A stretch of 64,000 nucleotides of DNA from Akanthomyces muscarius (Eukaryota; Ascomycota; Sordariomycetes; Hypocreales; Cordycipitaceae). Made by a program: the position numbers and the translations under genes. This document shows positions 10,017-20,016 of the stretch, piece after piece. The DNA lies in NCBI RefSeq assembly GCF_028009165.1, contig NC_079243.1:3906001-3970000 (forward strand). The letters run 5' to 3'. The notes beneath the pieces were generated by a model. The model was not told the DNA's origin and did no database searches. It saw only the letters and a list, made by a program, of their open reading frames with translations. Each line of letters begins with the position of its first letter. Within the stretch, counting starts at the first letter, position 1.

Positions 10017-11788
10017 ATGGCCAACAGGGATGACGACGACGAGACCGCGGCTCGTCTCCTCGCGCCCGACGACGAGACTGACCACATCCTCCTCCGCGGC
10101 TCCTCGGAGGACCTCGCCCCAGACCATCATGACTTCCCAGGTACAGCAACATCGTCCCAGCCGCGGCGGCGTCTGCTGCTCCGCGCCTCGCGGTGGCAGG
10201 TCCGCTCCCCGCGCACCATCATCCTATTCGTCGCCTTTGCCAAGTTCTGCATCGTCTGCAGCGGCCTGATGCTCATGGTCCCGCTCTTCCGGCTCATCGA
10301 GGACGCCATCTGCCACGGCGTCTTTGACGACACCACACCGGATCTCCTCGACGAGATGAAGTGCAAAGACGACGAGGTGCAGCGGCGCCTCGCCACGTTT
10401 CTCGGCTGGTCCGGTCTCGTAGGTTCCATCGTCAGTATGTTTTCTTCGCTCTATTTCTTTTATAAAGTCTTTCTTGTTTCTCCCTGTTGGCTAAATTCAG
10501 ATGGGGGAAAAAACAGCCTTGATTACTTCATTCCCATTCGGCGCCATGTCGGATCGCTTCGGCCGTAAACCGACCGCTTTGCTGGCCTACCTTGGCGTCT
10601 TCATCTCCTTCCTCTTCACGCCGCTGATGCTGGGCCCGCCGATGAAGCAACACATCCGCAACAACCCGTATCTGCTCCTTGGGGGGAGCCTGTTCCAGCT
10701 CTTCGGCGGCGGGGTCCCGGTGCTGCTGCACACGCTGTATGCCATGGCCGCCGACGTCAGTTCCGAGGAGAACAAGTAAGTGTTTTCTTCTTCTGTTCAA
10801 CCACGAAAGGCACCTCGCCGTTTACTGACGTTTGACCTTGAAACCCAGGTCATCCAACTTTTTATACGTGAGCCTTGGATCTGCCACCGGTGGCCTTCTC
10901 GGCCCTCTCATCGCTGGCCTCCTCATGACCCAGTTCGGGCCCTGGGTGCCCATCTGGATCGTCATCCTCATCTCGCCCTTGCTCATCTGCATCCTGCTCC
11001 TCCTCCCCGAGACCCTCGCCGTCCACGTCACACCTTCCTCCACCACGGCCTCTGTCCGCTTCTCCGCGCTCCTGGCCAAGGGCCTCGACGACCTCCGCGC
11101 GTCGCTCGCCATGCTCCGCAACAACCGCAACGTGCCCGTCGTGCTCGTCACCTTTCTCTTCCAGAACGCGCGCATGACGGCCTACTCGTCCACGCTCGTC
11201 CAGTACGTCTCCAAGAACTACGGCTGGAGCCTGGGCCAGACGTCCATTCTGCTCTCCCCCCTCGGCGTCCTCTCCCTCGTCGTCCTCGGCGGCCTGCCGC
11301 GCGTCGCCGCCCGCCTCACCTCGGCCCGCTACGGCTACTCCGTCTTTGGCAAGGACATGCTCCTCACGCGCGCGTCGACGGCGGTCCTCATCGTCGGCGC
11401 CGCCATCCAGGGCCTCAGCTCCAACGTCGTCGTCTTCATCCTCGGGCTCGTCGTCGCGACGCTCAGCGCCGCGGACAGCCCGCTGGCCAGGGCCACCATC
11501 TCGCACTACGTGCACGCCTCGTTCACGTCGCGCCTGTATGCGCTCATCGGCATGGTCGAGGTGCTGGGTTCCTTTATCGGCGGGCCCGCCCTGGCGTACT
11601 TGTTCAACGTCGGCCTGGAGAAGAAGGGCCTGTACACGGGCCTGCCGTACTTTTACATTGCGCTGCTGTCCTCGATTGGGCTGGCGGCGCTCATGTTTGT
11701 GACGCCGCCGCCGCGAAAGGCCACGTCGGGCGACGCAACGCCAAGCTCTGCAGACGACCTTTGCGAAGAAGGCGCTATTCAACTTTAG
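10017..11788 (+). CDS. MFS transporter (12-TM, SLC46-like fungal group)
   Basis: Three exons (10017-10434, 10517-10775, 10849-11788) give 538 residues. For intron 1 I chose donor GTATGT at 10435 and acceptor at 10516, because it yields GWSGLVGSIVTLITSFPFGAMSDRFGRK, with the spacing expected between TM2 and motif A. The CAG at 10500 is an in-frame alternative with donor 10431. Intron 2 restores EENKSSNFLYVSLGSATGG. A polar acidic N-terminus of ~60 residues is followed by about 12 helices, with motif A at SDRFGRK and the PLIAGLL/GPLIAG region in TM5. This group includes fungal transporters often linked to uptake or efflux of small organic acids or metabolites; the substrate is unknown. It converges with the gene ending at 11977. 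Confidence 0.85.
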
Positions 11789-11976
11789 TATATATAATTT
11801 CATATTAGCATCATGGGAGTCATGTGGGAATCATATGAATACCGGCGTTTGATTCATGGTAGACTGAAGTCTCAACTGTCAATAAAAGGTGTGGTTTATT
11901 ACAACACGTAATCGCTATGCTATGCATACTATTATACAATATGTTCGTGGTGCTTTATATTCGTCGCGTGCTCTGC

Positions 11977-14505
11977 TCAACACAGCATGTAGGACAAGTC
12001 TGGAAGGCTTCTCAGAGCCTCCTCTATCGCGGCCTTTTCGCCTACTGTACATGTATCCTCAAAGGACACCCTTTCGCCCAAAGGCAATTTCGCTTCCTCT
12101 GCAGAGGGCGCCGCCGAGCTGATCGGCGAATCGGCCACGGGAGTCCATGCGCTCTCCACCGACAGCCTATTATTCGTGGTCGGCGTAGACACCACAGGTG
12201 TCCAAACTCTCTCCATGGACATTCTGTTGTTATTTATCGAAGTGCGCGGCGGCTCCGGGACTGGAGTGCTGACCATGGTCGGCGTGCCCACAGCAGACTG
12301 TGTCCGTCCATTCTCCACCGATACGCGCACCGGCTCCAGGGCCGGCGAGTTCATCGTCGGCGTCCATATTGGCGACGGAGCTGCGGCCTTCATGCCAGAG
12401 GTGAGGATTGGCGCTGGTGGGTTCGCGCGCACAAGCTTGGGCGCAGGAGGCTCGAAAAAGTCAACACCGCTGAAATCCGCTTCAAAGGACTCCTGTACCA
12501 GTTTTGGCTTTACTTCCGCTGGCGCGGACAAGGGAGCAAATGCCGCGCTCGAATTGACGACAGGTGACGAAACCATTTCGCCCCAGTCGTCCTCCTCCTC
12601 CTCTTCGGCTGCTTTTGCTGGTTCGGGCTCTGCTATTGCAGGCTCGCTGCTACTCTCTGCCACCGTAGCATCAGCAGTAGCTGGCAACGGTGGAGGCGGC
12701 ATAAGATCCGCCAAGCTCTTTCGCTCTTGCTCTGTGCCTTTGTCATCATCATCCCACGGAGACCGTGGCATTTCAGCCGGCGAGTCCGGCGGCGGTCGCA
12801 GCGCCGACCCCGCCCTCTCCTTGATCTGCGCCGCAAATCTCGGTGACTGCACAACGGCGGATGGCGTCGACGGCATGCTTGCGTTCGCGCCCCATCCGCC
12901 GCCAAACTCCTCCATCGTCGGCGTCTGTGGCGGGAGATCCGCCTGCGGCAGACTGCGATTCCTCGCGTGCCCACCACCACTGCTGGCACCGCCCTTTTGT
13001 ACGCGCTGCCGCAACAGCTCGCTGATTTCAATCTGCGGCTCGCTCGAGTCCCAGTTGAACATGCTGGCGCCCAGGGGACCGGCCTTGCGGCTGCCGAGCA
13101 CGACGCGGCCGGTGATGGAGTCTTGCTCCATCCAGCGCCGCACAATGTGGAGCGTCTTTGTGCGGACTTCAGACGTAGCCCAGGTGATGCGCTTGTAGTT
13201 GTCTTCCTCGCCGCTGTCGTGCTTGCGTGTGGAGCCGAAGCGGGAGATGCGATACCAGGTTCTGCGCTCCGAGGTCGTCGTGTATGAATTGTCAATGATG
13301 ACATCTGGGACGGGTTCTGGGTTTGTGGTGGATGGTGTAGAGCCGGGGAATAGTGCTTCAAGATTAGAGAGATCAATGGGATGTGGTGGATGGCTGGTAT
13401 CGGACGTCGTGTTTTTTAGAAGTTGTTGTTCGTCATATGCGGAGCGAGTGGTGGCTTCAGCGTTACTCTTGGTGTCTTGCTTGGCTTCTACCAAAGCTGA
13501 GATGGTTTCCTCGTCGATCGCATCGGCACTGAATGCCGGGATGTCTTCAGCCACAGCAAGATCTTTCGTGCCAGGCGCTTCTGTTTTTGTGCTAGCAGAG
13601 ACGTCTTCGTCTTCCTGGGCAACCTTGGAATCCTTCTCAGTATCAAGAGAGGGATGCTCTTCAATAAGAGAGTCTTGCGTTGTAAGCTCCTCCTGGGACG
13701 CCGCTGCAGAGCCGCTGGACCTTGATTCTCGCAAAACAATATCTGGAGGCGGGCATACCGTCTTCTTGGCTATACCATCGTACATGTCGACAAGCTCTTG
13801 CACCTTGGATGCCTTTTGCTGTTGAGCTTGCGAGCCCGGCTTTAATTCTTCTGTCGAATCGTTTCGAGGGACTGACTTTGCGACGTCCGCTATCATTTTC
13901 GGTTCTTCTAGATGTTCTGGCTCCGTGTCCGGTGTTGGTGACTTTGCATCGTCAGCAATAGCGTCCGAAGGCGCAGCAACATCACCCCGCGGCGCAGTCC
14001 ATGCATCTTGCTCATCCTCCAGTAACATGGTCGCATTTTTCTTCGTATCGTCCTTGGCAGCTCCAGCCGGTACAGGTTTCGCCTCTTGCTTGGCCTGGTC
14101 GCCGAAGCTCACGGCAGAATCGGCGGCACCTCCAATACGATGGTCTTGCTCCGTATCCGGCGAGCCCCACGGCGCAGAGAATTCACCCGCGGGTTCCTTC
14201 AACGTAGCCGTGCCTGCATCGTCATTCGGGTTGCCTGCCCAGGCATTGTGCTTGCCGTCGTCCCAGCCGCCCCAGCTCTGGTCGTCGTTCTCATCCTTCG
14301 GCGTATGCGTCATGTCGAAACCGTTGACTGTCGCGGCGCCCCATGGTGAATGATCAAAGCCGCCGCCGATACCCAGCCCTCCCTCGGTAGGCGTGATGGT
14401 GCCGGTGCCTGGCAGCGGCGTGGCCGCCTTCGGCTTGGTCGGCGCGAGCCCGGGCGACGCGGACGGGGTCTCTACCGCCCACGGCGTGCTCCACGGGTCT
14501 TCCAT
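11977..14505 (-). CDS. large disordered protein with repeated Trp motifs, function unknown
   Basis: One uninterrupted frame of 842 residues. Most of it is low-complexity, acidic and proline-rich and probably disordered. Short tryptophan motifs recur: MEDPWSTPW at the N-terminus, then SPWGA, SWGGWDD, APWGSPD, DAWTAP, SPWDDDD and DDWGEM. Near the C-terminus are IWTPTM, VWTPVV and AWTPVAD. One compact block (~residues 400-490), RRTWYRISRFGS through GPLGASMFNWDSSEP, looks globular or at least conserved. Orthologues in moulds are, as far as I recall, misannotated as glucan 4-alpha-glucosidase; I see no glycosidase features. DPW-like and WxxF-like motifs are typical adaptor or clathrin-binding peptides, so a trafficking role is a reasonable guess and nothing more. 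Confidence 0.75.
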   Translation of the reverse strand: MEDPWSTPWAVETPSASPGLAPTKPKAATPLPGTGTITPTEGGLGIGGGFDHSPWGAATVNGFDMTHTPKDENDDQSWGGWDDGKHNAWAGNPNDDAGTATLKEPAGEFSAPWGSPDTEQDHRIGGAADSAVSFGDQAKQEAKPVPAGAAKDDTKKNATMLLEDEQDAWTAPRGDVAAPSDAIADDAKSPTPDTEPEHLEEPKMIADVAKSVPRNDSTEELKPGSQAQQQKASKVQELVDMYDGIAKKTVCPPPDIVLRESRSSGSAAASQEELTTQDSLIEEHPSLDTEKDSKVAQEDEDVSASTKTEAPGTKDLAVAEDIPAFSADAIDEETISALVEAKQDTKSNAEATTRSAYDEQQLLKNTTSDTSHPPHPIDLSNLEALFPGSTPSTTNPEPVPDVIIDNSYTTTSERRTWYRISRFGSTRKHDSGEEDNYKRITWATSEVRTKTLHIVRRWMEQDSITGRVVLGSRKAGPLGASMFNWDSSEPQIEISELLRQRVQKGGASSGGGHARNRSLPQADLPPQTPTMEEFGGGWGANASMPSTPSAVVQSPRFAAQIKERAGSALRPPPDSPAEMPRSPWDDDDKGTEQERKSLADLMPPPPLPATADATVAESSSEPAIAEPEPAKAAEEEEEDDWGEMVSSPVVNSSAAFAPLSAPAEVKPKLVQESFEADFSGVDFFEPPAPKLVRANPPAPILTSGMKAAAPSPIWTPTMNSPALEPVRVSVENGRTQSAVGTPTMVSTPVPEPPRTSINNNRMSMERVWTPVVSTPTTNNRLSVESAWTPVADSPISSAAPSAEEAKLPLGERVSFEDTCTVGEKAAIEEALRSLPDLSYMLC

Positions 14506-15315
14506 CGGGACGCTTGGTCTCTCATTTCATGTTTCGATTACACAATTTTTATGCGCAGCTGGTCATGCTCGTGTGTTGTCTAGAGTCGTCTCGTGGAATC
14601 GTTCATGTCGACCGTTGGGTTCTGTGCTCGCGTGCATTCGTTCAAGGCGCGCTGGTTTGGGCGTTGAGGTCGTAAAAAGGTCGTTGGGCTCTGCGCAGCG
14701 GATTTATTGGGACAGTCCAGAGTGCAAATCCGCTTCGCCGTGTCTGCGTTGAAATAAGCAAATGTTGAAAGACAAGTGTCGGTGCTAAAGATGATTCGGT
14801 TGGCAGACGCCCCTGCAGACGCCCCACTGCGCCAAGGGACAGGGGCAATCGGGAGGACGTTAAATGCTAGACTGTCCTCTCTTCATGTATATCGAAAAGC
14901 CGAGAAGAATTACATTTTGTATAAGAACCTTTTCATAGAATGATTCAGTACTTCTACATGCAAAGGAAATGGGCTACGCGTCTAATGCTTAGCTACCAGC
15001 AACCCTCCGTCAGTGCCGGAGCAGTGTTAGTGGCGCGACTGTCCCAGGCCAAATCGACTTTCTGTGGGAGCTCACATTATGTGCCGATATAGCTTCGCCT
15101 TTCACGTGTAATTTTTTTTGGTAACTGGGCGACTACTATAGGCAGATTGTGTCAAGTGAATCAATTATCTATTCCGTCGTAATCTCGTGACAGCAAACTA
15201 GTCTAACAATATATACAGCGCCCTTGGGGCTCGTAGACGGCATTATGAAAGCAACAAGTCCGGATGCGCCGCGCTAATGCAAATCCCTGGTGTGTGCAGA
15301 TATATACAGTATTCT
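14506..15315. other. intergenic region
   Basis: It lies between the start of the Trp-motif gene and the 3' end of the CAF-1 gene. AT-rich stretches occur around 14900-15200. No gene or RNA was recognised. Confidence 0.5.
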
Positions 15316-17270
15316 TTACTCTTGCAGAGATATCTCGTATCCAGGCTTCAAGTCCCACTCCTTCATTTTGCCGGTGCCTTTCTTCTCGGCAATCAACTCC
15401 AGAGTGTTCTTCACCTCTGTGCGAGACACTCTGTCGCGAAATTGCTGGAAAATAAAATCAATGATGCCAACTTTGGAGAGTGCTTTATTTTGCAGAATGG
15501 CCTTTTTGACATCGTTCATTAACTCCGTCTTGACCAACTTGACAGGCGCACTGTCGGCACTGCCGCTGTTGAGAGCAGCAAACGCATTGGCAGGTGCTGG
15601 CGGAGGCGGCATCTTCTCGGTTGTGGCTGTTGCCGGGGCTGCCTTTGCTGTTGGTTTGGGTTCTGGTTCCCAATACGAGGTTGCAAAGGGGTCGATGCTT
15701 GCATTTTTGTAGAAAATGTCTAGTCAAGTTAGCGAAAGCGGCTTGCGGCGCAAGTTCAGTACATACCAAGAATCATTTCCATTTTGTTATTTGTAGCGGC
15801 CAGGTCAGATGCTTTTCTGTTTTCGTTTTCAAAACAGACGCCTGTGCTTTCAGGCTCCATGGTGTTTCCAAATGTACGGCGCGTGAGGCCTGCGTCTTCA
15901 GAATCGTCCAGGAAACCATCCATGTCATCTTCGTCGTCCATTTCCTCGTCGTCCTCATCGGCGTCCAGGTCTTCGCCTTCTTCTTCCTGCCACTCGGCTT
16001 CTGAATCATAATCATAGTCCAGTTGCAGACGTCGGCTGGCAGATTGTCGCGCGACCCTCCTCATATTGCCCTGGCCCAGAGCAAACGGCCTATAGGTAAT
16101 AGTACCGTAATACGGAGGTCGGACATCTTGCGAAAAGGCAATGACTTTGACAGGAATACCGACTAGCTTCTTTCTGGCAGCTTCAAGAATATTCGGCGAT
16201 GCAGTAGTGCCTAAGCGTTCCATCTCTCTATACACAGATTCCATAATATGCCGGACGGGATGATGCTGCTTCCCACGAGGTTTGGTAGCGGCGGGCAGTG
16301 CAAAGAGAGATACGGGGTCAAATGCGACATCAACCTTGCGCTTTCCTGCAATGCATTCGTCCAATATTTTCGACTTCAACTCGCGAGTTTCCTCATCCAT
16401 ATTGCAGCTGTCGGGAGCCATTCGAGTGTGTTCCTTGAGGAAAAATGTCCCAAACATCTTGTCGTACGGCGTTTCTGTGGCCTTCCCGTCTGGTGTATCA
16501 GTTGCGCCCTTTGCTGGGCTCGAGTTGCAAGCCATAGCAGTAGCGACTTTCTTGGGTGTCGAAGGTTGGCGGAAGAAGCTCATCAGTTTGGGCTGAGCGC
16601 GAGCCTTCTTTTCCTTTTCTTCTTGGAGCCGTTTCTCCTCGTCCTCCTTTTGCTTTTTCTTTTCCTCGCGCTGCTCAGCCTTCAGTTTTTCCTCTTCTTC
16701 CTTCTTCTTGCGCTTGTCGTCCTTCTCCTTTTGGCGAGCTGCCTTTTCCTCTTCTTGCTTGGCCTTCTCGGCGGCTTTCAGGGCGGCTTTTTCATCACGC
16801 TCCTTTTTCTTTTGTGTGGCCTCGCGCTCTTTTTGCTCCTTCTTCTCAGCGGCCTCCTTTTCGCGAGCCTCTTTTTCGGCAGGAGTCAGCTTCTTGCGCT
16901 TTGCAGGGTTCGACTGTGCCGCGGCGGCGGCCTGCGCAGCACCGGCTTTGGTAGGGGTCGAGGGCGAGGGCGAGTTGCAGGCCGCGGTGCTGCTACCAGC
17001 TTCCGTGAGAGCGGGGGAGCCCTGAGGCGAGGAAGCAACTAGGTTCTTCGAGACGGGCGGGAGAACTGCACGATTGTTAGCAGAGTGGTCGGTAGCGTAG
17101 CACTATGCTGTCTCACGAGAATCGCCCATTGGCCGCACATCACGCTTGGAGGGCGTCTTTTCGTCCACGGGTGCGTCTTCTCCGCCCTCATCACCGGAAA
17201 ACTCCTCGTGGCTGCGCTTACGAGCCGGGCTAGGCTCCTGCACGTTGGGTGACATCTCGAACAACGGCAT
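15316..17270 (-). CDS. chromatin assembly factor 1 large subunit (Cac1/p150)
   Basis: Exons 17270-17117, 17065-15767 and 15719-15316 join in phase (introns of 51 and 47 nt) to encode 618 residues. In order there is a polar N-terminus; a long Lys/Glu/Arg-rich KER coiled coil (~residues 95-205); a PIP box QPKLMSFF (~209-216) for PCNA binding; and a central domain with DPVSLFAL and PPYYGTITYRPFALG. Next comes the acidic ED segment beginning DYDYDSEAEW (~400-440), then a C-terminal winged-helix DNA-binding domain (AILQNKALSKVGIIDFIF, near residue 560). This order is diagnostic of CAF-1 p150/Rlf2, which deposits H3-H4 on newly replicated DNA in the nucleus. An in-frame ATG at 17255 is an alternative start. 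Confidence 0.93.
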
Positions 17271-18786
17271 TGAGTATATCAAGCGGCGACTCTAGCCGGG
17301 CTAGAATGTACTGGTGAATAGAATCGGAATCTCAGGCTCGAAATTTGAGGTGCGTTTCAATAGTCATGCAAAAGTGAGCGGCGTGAACGCACGTTGCTTC
17401 TATGCTCGTTTGCGGTGGACGGCAGATCGACACCACCATCGGCGTGCAAAATGACCAGCGCTACGCGTGAATGAGAGGTGAATTGGGTGACGGAAAAAAG
17501 AGCAAGGCTGCGAAGCAAAAGTCACAGCCCGGATTGTAGCGTTTGGTGGAAGCAGGCAGAGTCGTCGTCAGATAGGCGAGGTCACTTTGGCCTTTGGGGA
17601 GGAAGGAAGGTGAACGCGTGCCGTTGGCAAGACAGGAAGTAAATGGGCCGCCGACAGCCAGGGTCGCAGCTCGACGCGTCCCCTGCTCGAGACCCATGGC
17701 TTGAGACGCGCTGGCAGGTACGTACCGGCCAGTCCATTAAACTGCCCAAAGTGGTTTCCTTAGTCATCCAGCGACTCGAAGTGAAAGTGGGGTCTCTTGA
17801 ATGTCGGGGAATGGCGGGGCATTTCCCACCAACCTTGGCCACGGATTTTCTCTTTATCCCTCCTTAGCGTATGACTTTGTGGCTCGTTTTTATGTGTTGC
17901 GGCAGCTTTGTAGGCAGTAGATAATCAGAAAAAAATCTAGACGAGGTAGCGGCTTGGCATTCGTCACTTGTGGTGTGACGTTGTTGCCGCCAACCCAGCG
18001 CTGCATCATGGGCGCACCAGCCCGTCTAGAGATCACATGTGCGCACAAGGGCCCAAAGACGGCCTGCAGCGAGGACAATGCGCTTTTATTGAGATTTGTA
18101 TCAAGTAAAATTAAAGAGACATGCTGTTCTTTGCAATTGGCAGTCGGTCACGGCGATTGGGGCGCTTGGGCTTGCGGGTCACTACGTCACACGGGCTCAA
18201 CCCTCGAATACGAGGATAGCCTCGTGAACACGGCTTTTCGAGCGCCCAGCATGACAAAAGACAATACAACCAAGCAAAGCACGCAGTGGCGGCCTCTCAG
18301 GGTGGAGGAAGGTGAATGAAGAAGAATAAATCAATTGGCTAATTCGTTTTCGCCTCCGCATTAATTAGCAGGGTCCAGTACCCATTCACCCTTCCTTCGT
18401 GCAAGTTTGTAAAAAGCGAAAACAAATGGGGTCATTATGAATTACCCAAGGCAGCGAGCGGTCTCTTTTGTGTCAACAAAAAGTCTCTGTGTGCGTGTGT
18501 TCCAATTCCAATGCAAAATGGACGTGTGAAAACAAAACAAAACAAAAAATGATATCATCCGACTCCCCCCATAAAGCAAAGTAAACGCCTTGTCCTGTAT
18601 GCAAAAGAGCGCGCCTCCCTTTTCCATTGGTATGCGTAAAACGACTGAATGTGACTTTTGTTGCGCTGGTATTATTAACGAAAGACGGTAGTTTCTATAA
18701 AACATGTAAAGAAGAAACAGAAGCAGTTGGAAGATTGCTGGTGACCAGTCGCAAACGTAGTAAATGTAGCAAACGTGATGCAGAAT
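17271..18786. other. intergenic region
   Basis: It contains the CAF-1 promoter and the downstream flank of the Gln/His-rich gene. Open frames here have no recognisable features. Nothing else was seen. Confidence 0.5.
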
Positions 18787-20016
18787 TTAATCAGGGTTGG
18801 CGATGAAGAGGCGGCCAGAGGTAAGGGTGGATGTTCGCTCGTCGACACTTCCGCGACGCTTGAGCTCCTCGGGGCTCTTGACGCTCTTTTCTCTAGTGAG
18901 AGCTGAATGCAGCTTGGAGTTGTGAGCCAGCTTAGGTCCCTGGCCAAGCTCGAGAACATCGTCGCGACGCTCGCTTCCGCCGCTTCGAGAGCTCTGTGCA
19001 CGTCCGCTCGCCGCATCGTCTGTCGGGCCGGCCGATTCGTCGATGGACTGCTTGTGCTGCTGAGATTTGTGGGCAAGGCTTTCGGTACGCTCAGGGGTGC
19101 CGGCAAGGCTCGGGTTGCGCGCGGGGGTGCCGCTTCCTGAAGTCCTGTATTGGGCCTGGCGGCCAGATCCGGTGCTGCTGCGTCCGCTGCTGCTGCCGGC
19201 GCGGCGGTGCTGTTGGTCTTTTCGGGAGGCCATCATGGGGCCGGTATCGTCGTCGTCGCTGCCGTCGCCGTCAATCTCCCTAGCGCTGAGGCGGAGCGGC
19301 ACACCACCGACGCCGACGTGCGTCTCACCGGGGGCATAGCCCACGACCGGAGCCTTGCCGTGTCGAATCTTTCCGGCCACCTTGGCGGAGGCGAGGCCGG
19401 TCTGAGTACGGCCTGTGTTGTTGCTGGTGACGACCTCGAGATTCGCACGCATCTTAGCGGCACGCTGCTGGGCGACGACGCGGGGGTCCTCGTACTGGGC
19501 GCGCTCGCACCAGACGGTGGCTTTTTGCTTGCGCAGTAGAGCGACATAGCTGCTGCCGCCACCCTGGGTGGTGACGGAGCGACTCGAGGTCGAACGGCGG
19601 AGATCACTCGTCGAAGTACGGTAGGCGGCAGGGGGAGGCTGGTGGAAGCTCGAGGATGTGCTAAAGGCCCCGATGGAAGGCGACCGGCGCCATAGCTGGG
19701 GGTTGGAGGCCGAGTGCGGCGACGGCTGCTGCGAGTGGTACTGCTGAGCAGAATGCATCTGGTGATGCTGCTGGTGGTGGCCGTGGTGATGGGGGTGCAG
19801 CTGCTGCTGGTGATGCAGATGTTGTTGATGCTGTTGATGCGGATGCTGGCTATAGTGCTGCTGCTGTGATGGGTGCTGCTGTTGAGCGTAGTGCTGCTGC
19901 TGATACTGGTGGTGTTGCGATTGTTGCGAGGGAAAGACGTTGGAAGAGGTCGTTCGTGTGCGAGAGTGGCCATGGGCTGGATCCATTGGCCCTGTGCGTG
20001 TCGGAGCCTCCATCAT
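18787..20016 (-). CDS. Gln/His-rich protein with a conserved basic core, function unknown
   Basis: The frame gives 409 residues from the ATG pair at 20016/20013; an upstream ATG at 20055 would add 13 residues. Residues ~25-105 are dominated by Gln and His, with long QQ/HH runs interleaved with Tyr, Ser and Pro, as in prion-like or condensate-forming domains. The central segment is not low complexity: SYVALLRKQKATVWCERAQ, then EDPRVVAQQRAAKMRANLEVV, and then KIRHGKAPVVGYAPGETHVGVGGVPLRLSARE. This block is probably the conserved functional part. The C-terminal third is Ser/Arg/Gly-rich with many potential phosphosites. I do not recognise a named family. A role as a disordered scaffold is inference. 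Confidence 0.7.
   Translation of the reverse strand: MMEAPTRTGPMDPAHGHSRTRTTSSNVFPSQQSQHHQYQQQHYAQQQHPSQQQHYSQHPHQQHQQHLHHQQQLHPHHHGHHQQHHQMHSAQQYHSQQPSPHSASNPQLWRRSPSIGAFSTSSSFHQPPPAAYRTSTSDLRRSTSSRSVTTQGGGSSYVALLRKQKATVWCERAQYEDPRVVAQQRAAKMRANLEVVTSNNTGRTQTGLASAKVAGKIRHGKAPVVGYAPGETHVGVGGVPLRLSAREIDGDGSDDDDTGPMMASRKDQQHRRAGSSSGRSSTGSGRQAQYRTSGSGTPARNPSLAGTPERTESLAHKSQQHKQSIDESAGPTDDAASGRAQSSRSGGSERRDDVLELGQGPKLAHNSKLHSALTREKSVKSPEELKRRGSVDERTSTLTSGRLFIANPD

Noticed and set aside
10862..11803. Minus-strand frame of 313 codons
   Set aside because: It is antisense to the third exon of the MFS transporter, which has clear membrane helices and splice-supported continuity.
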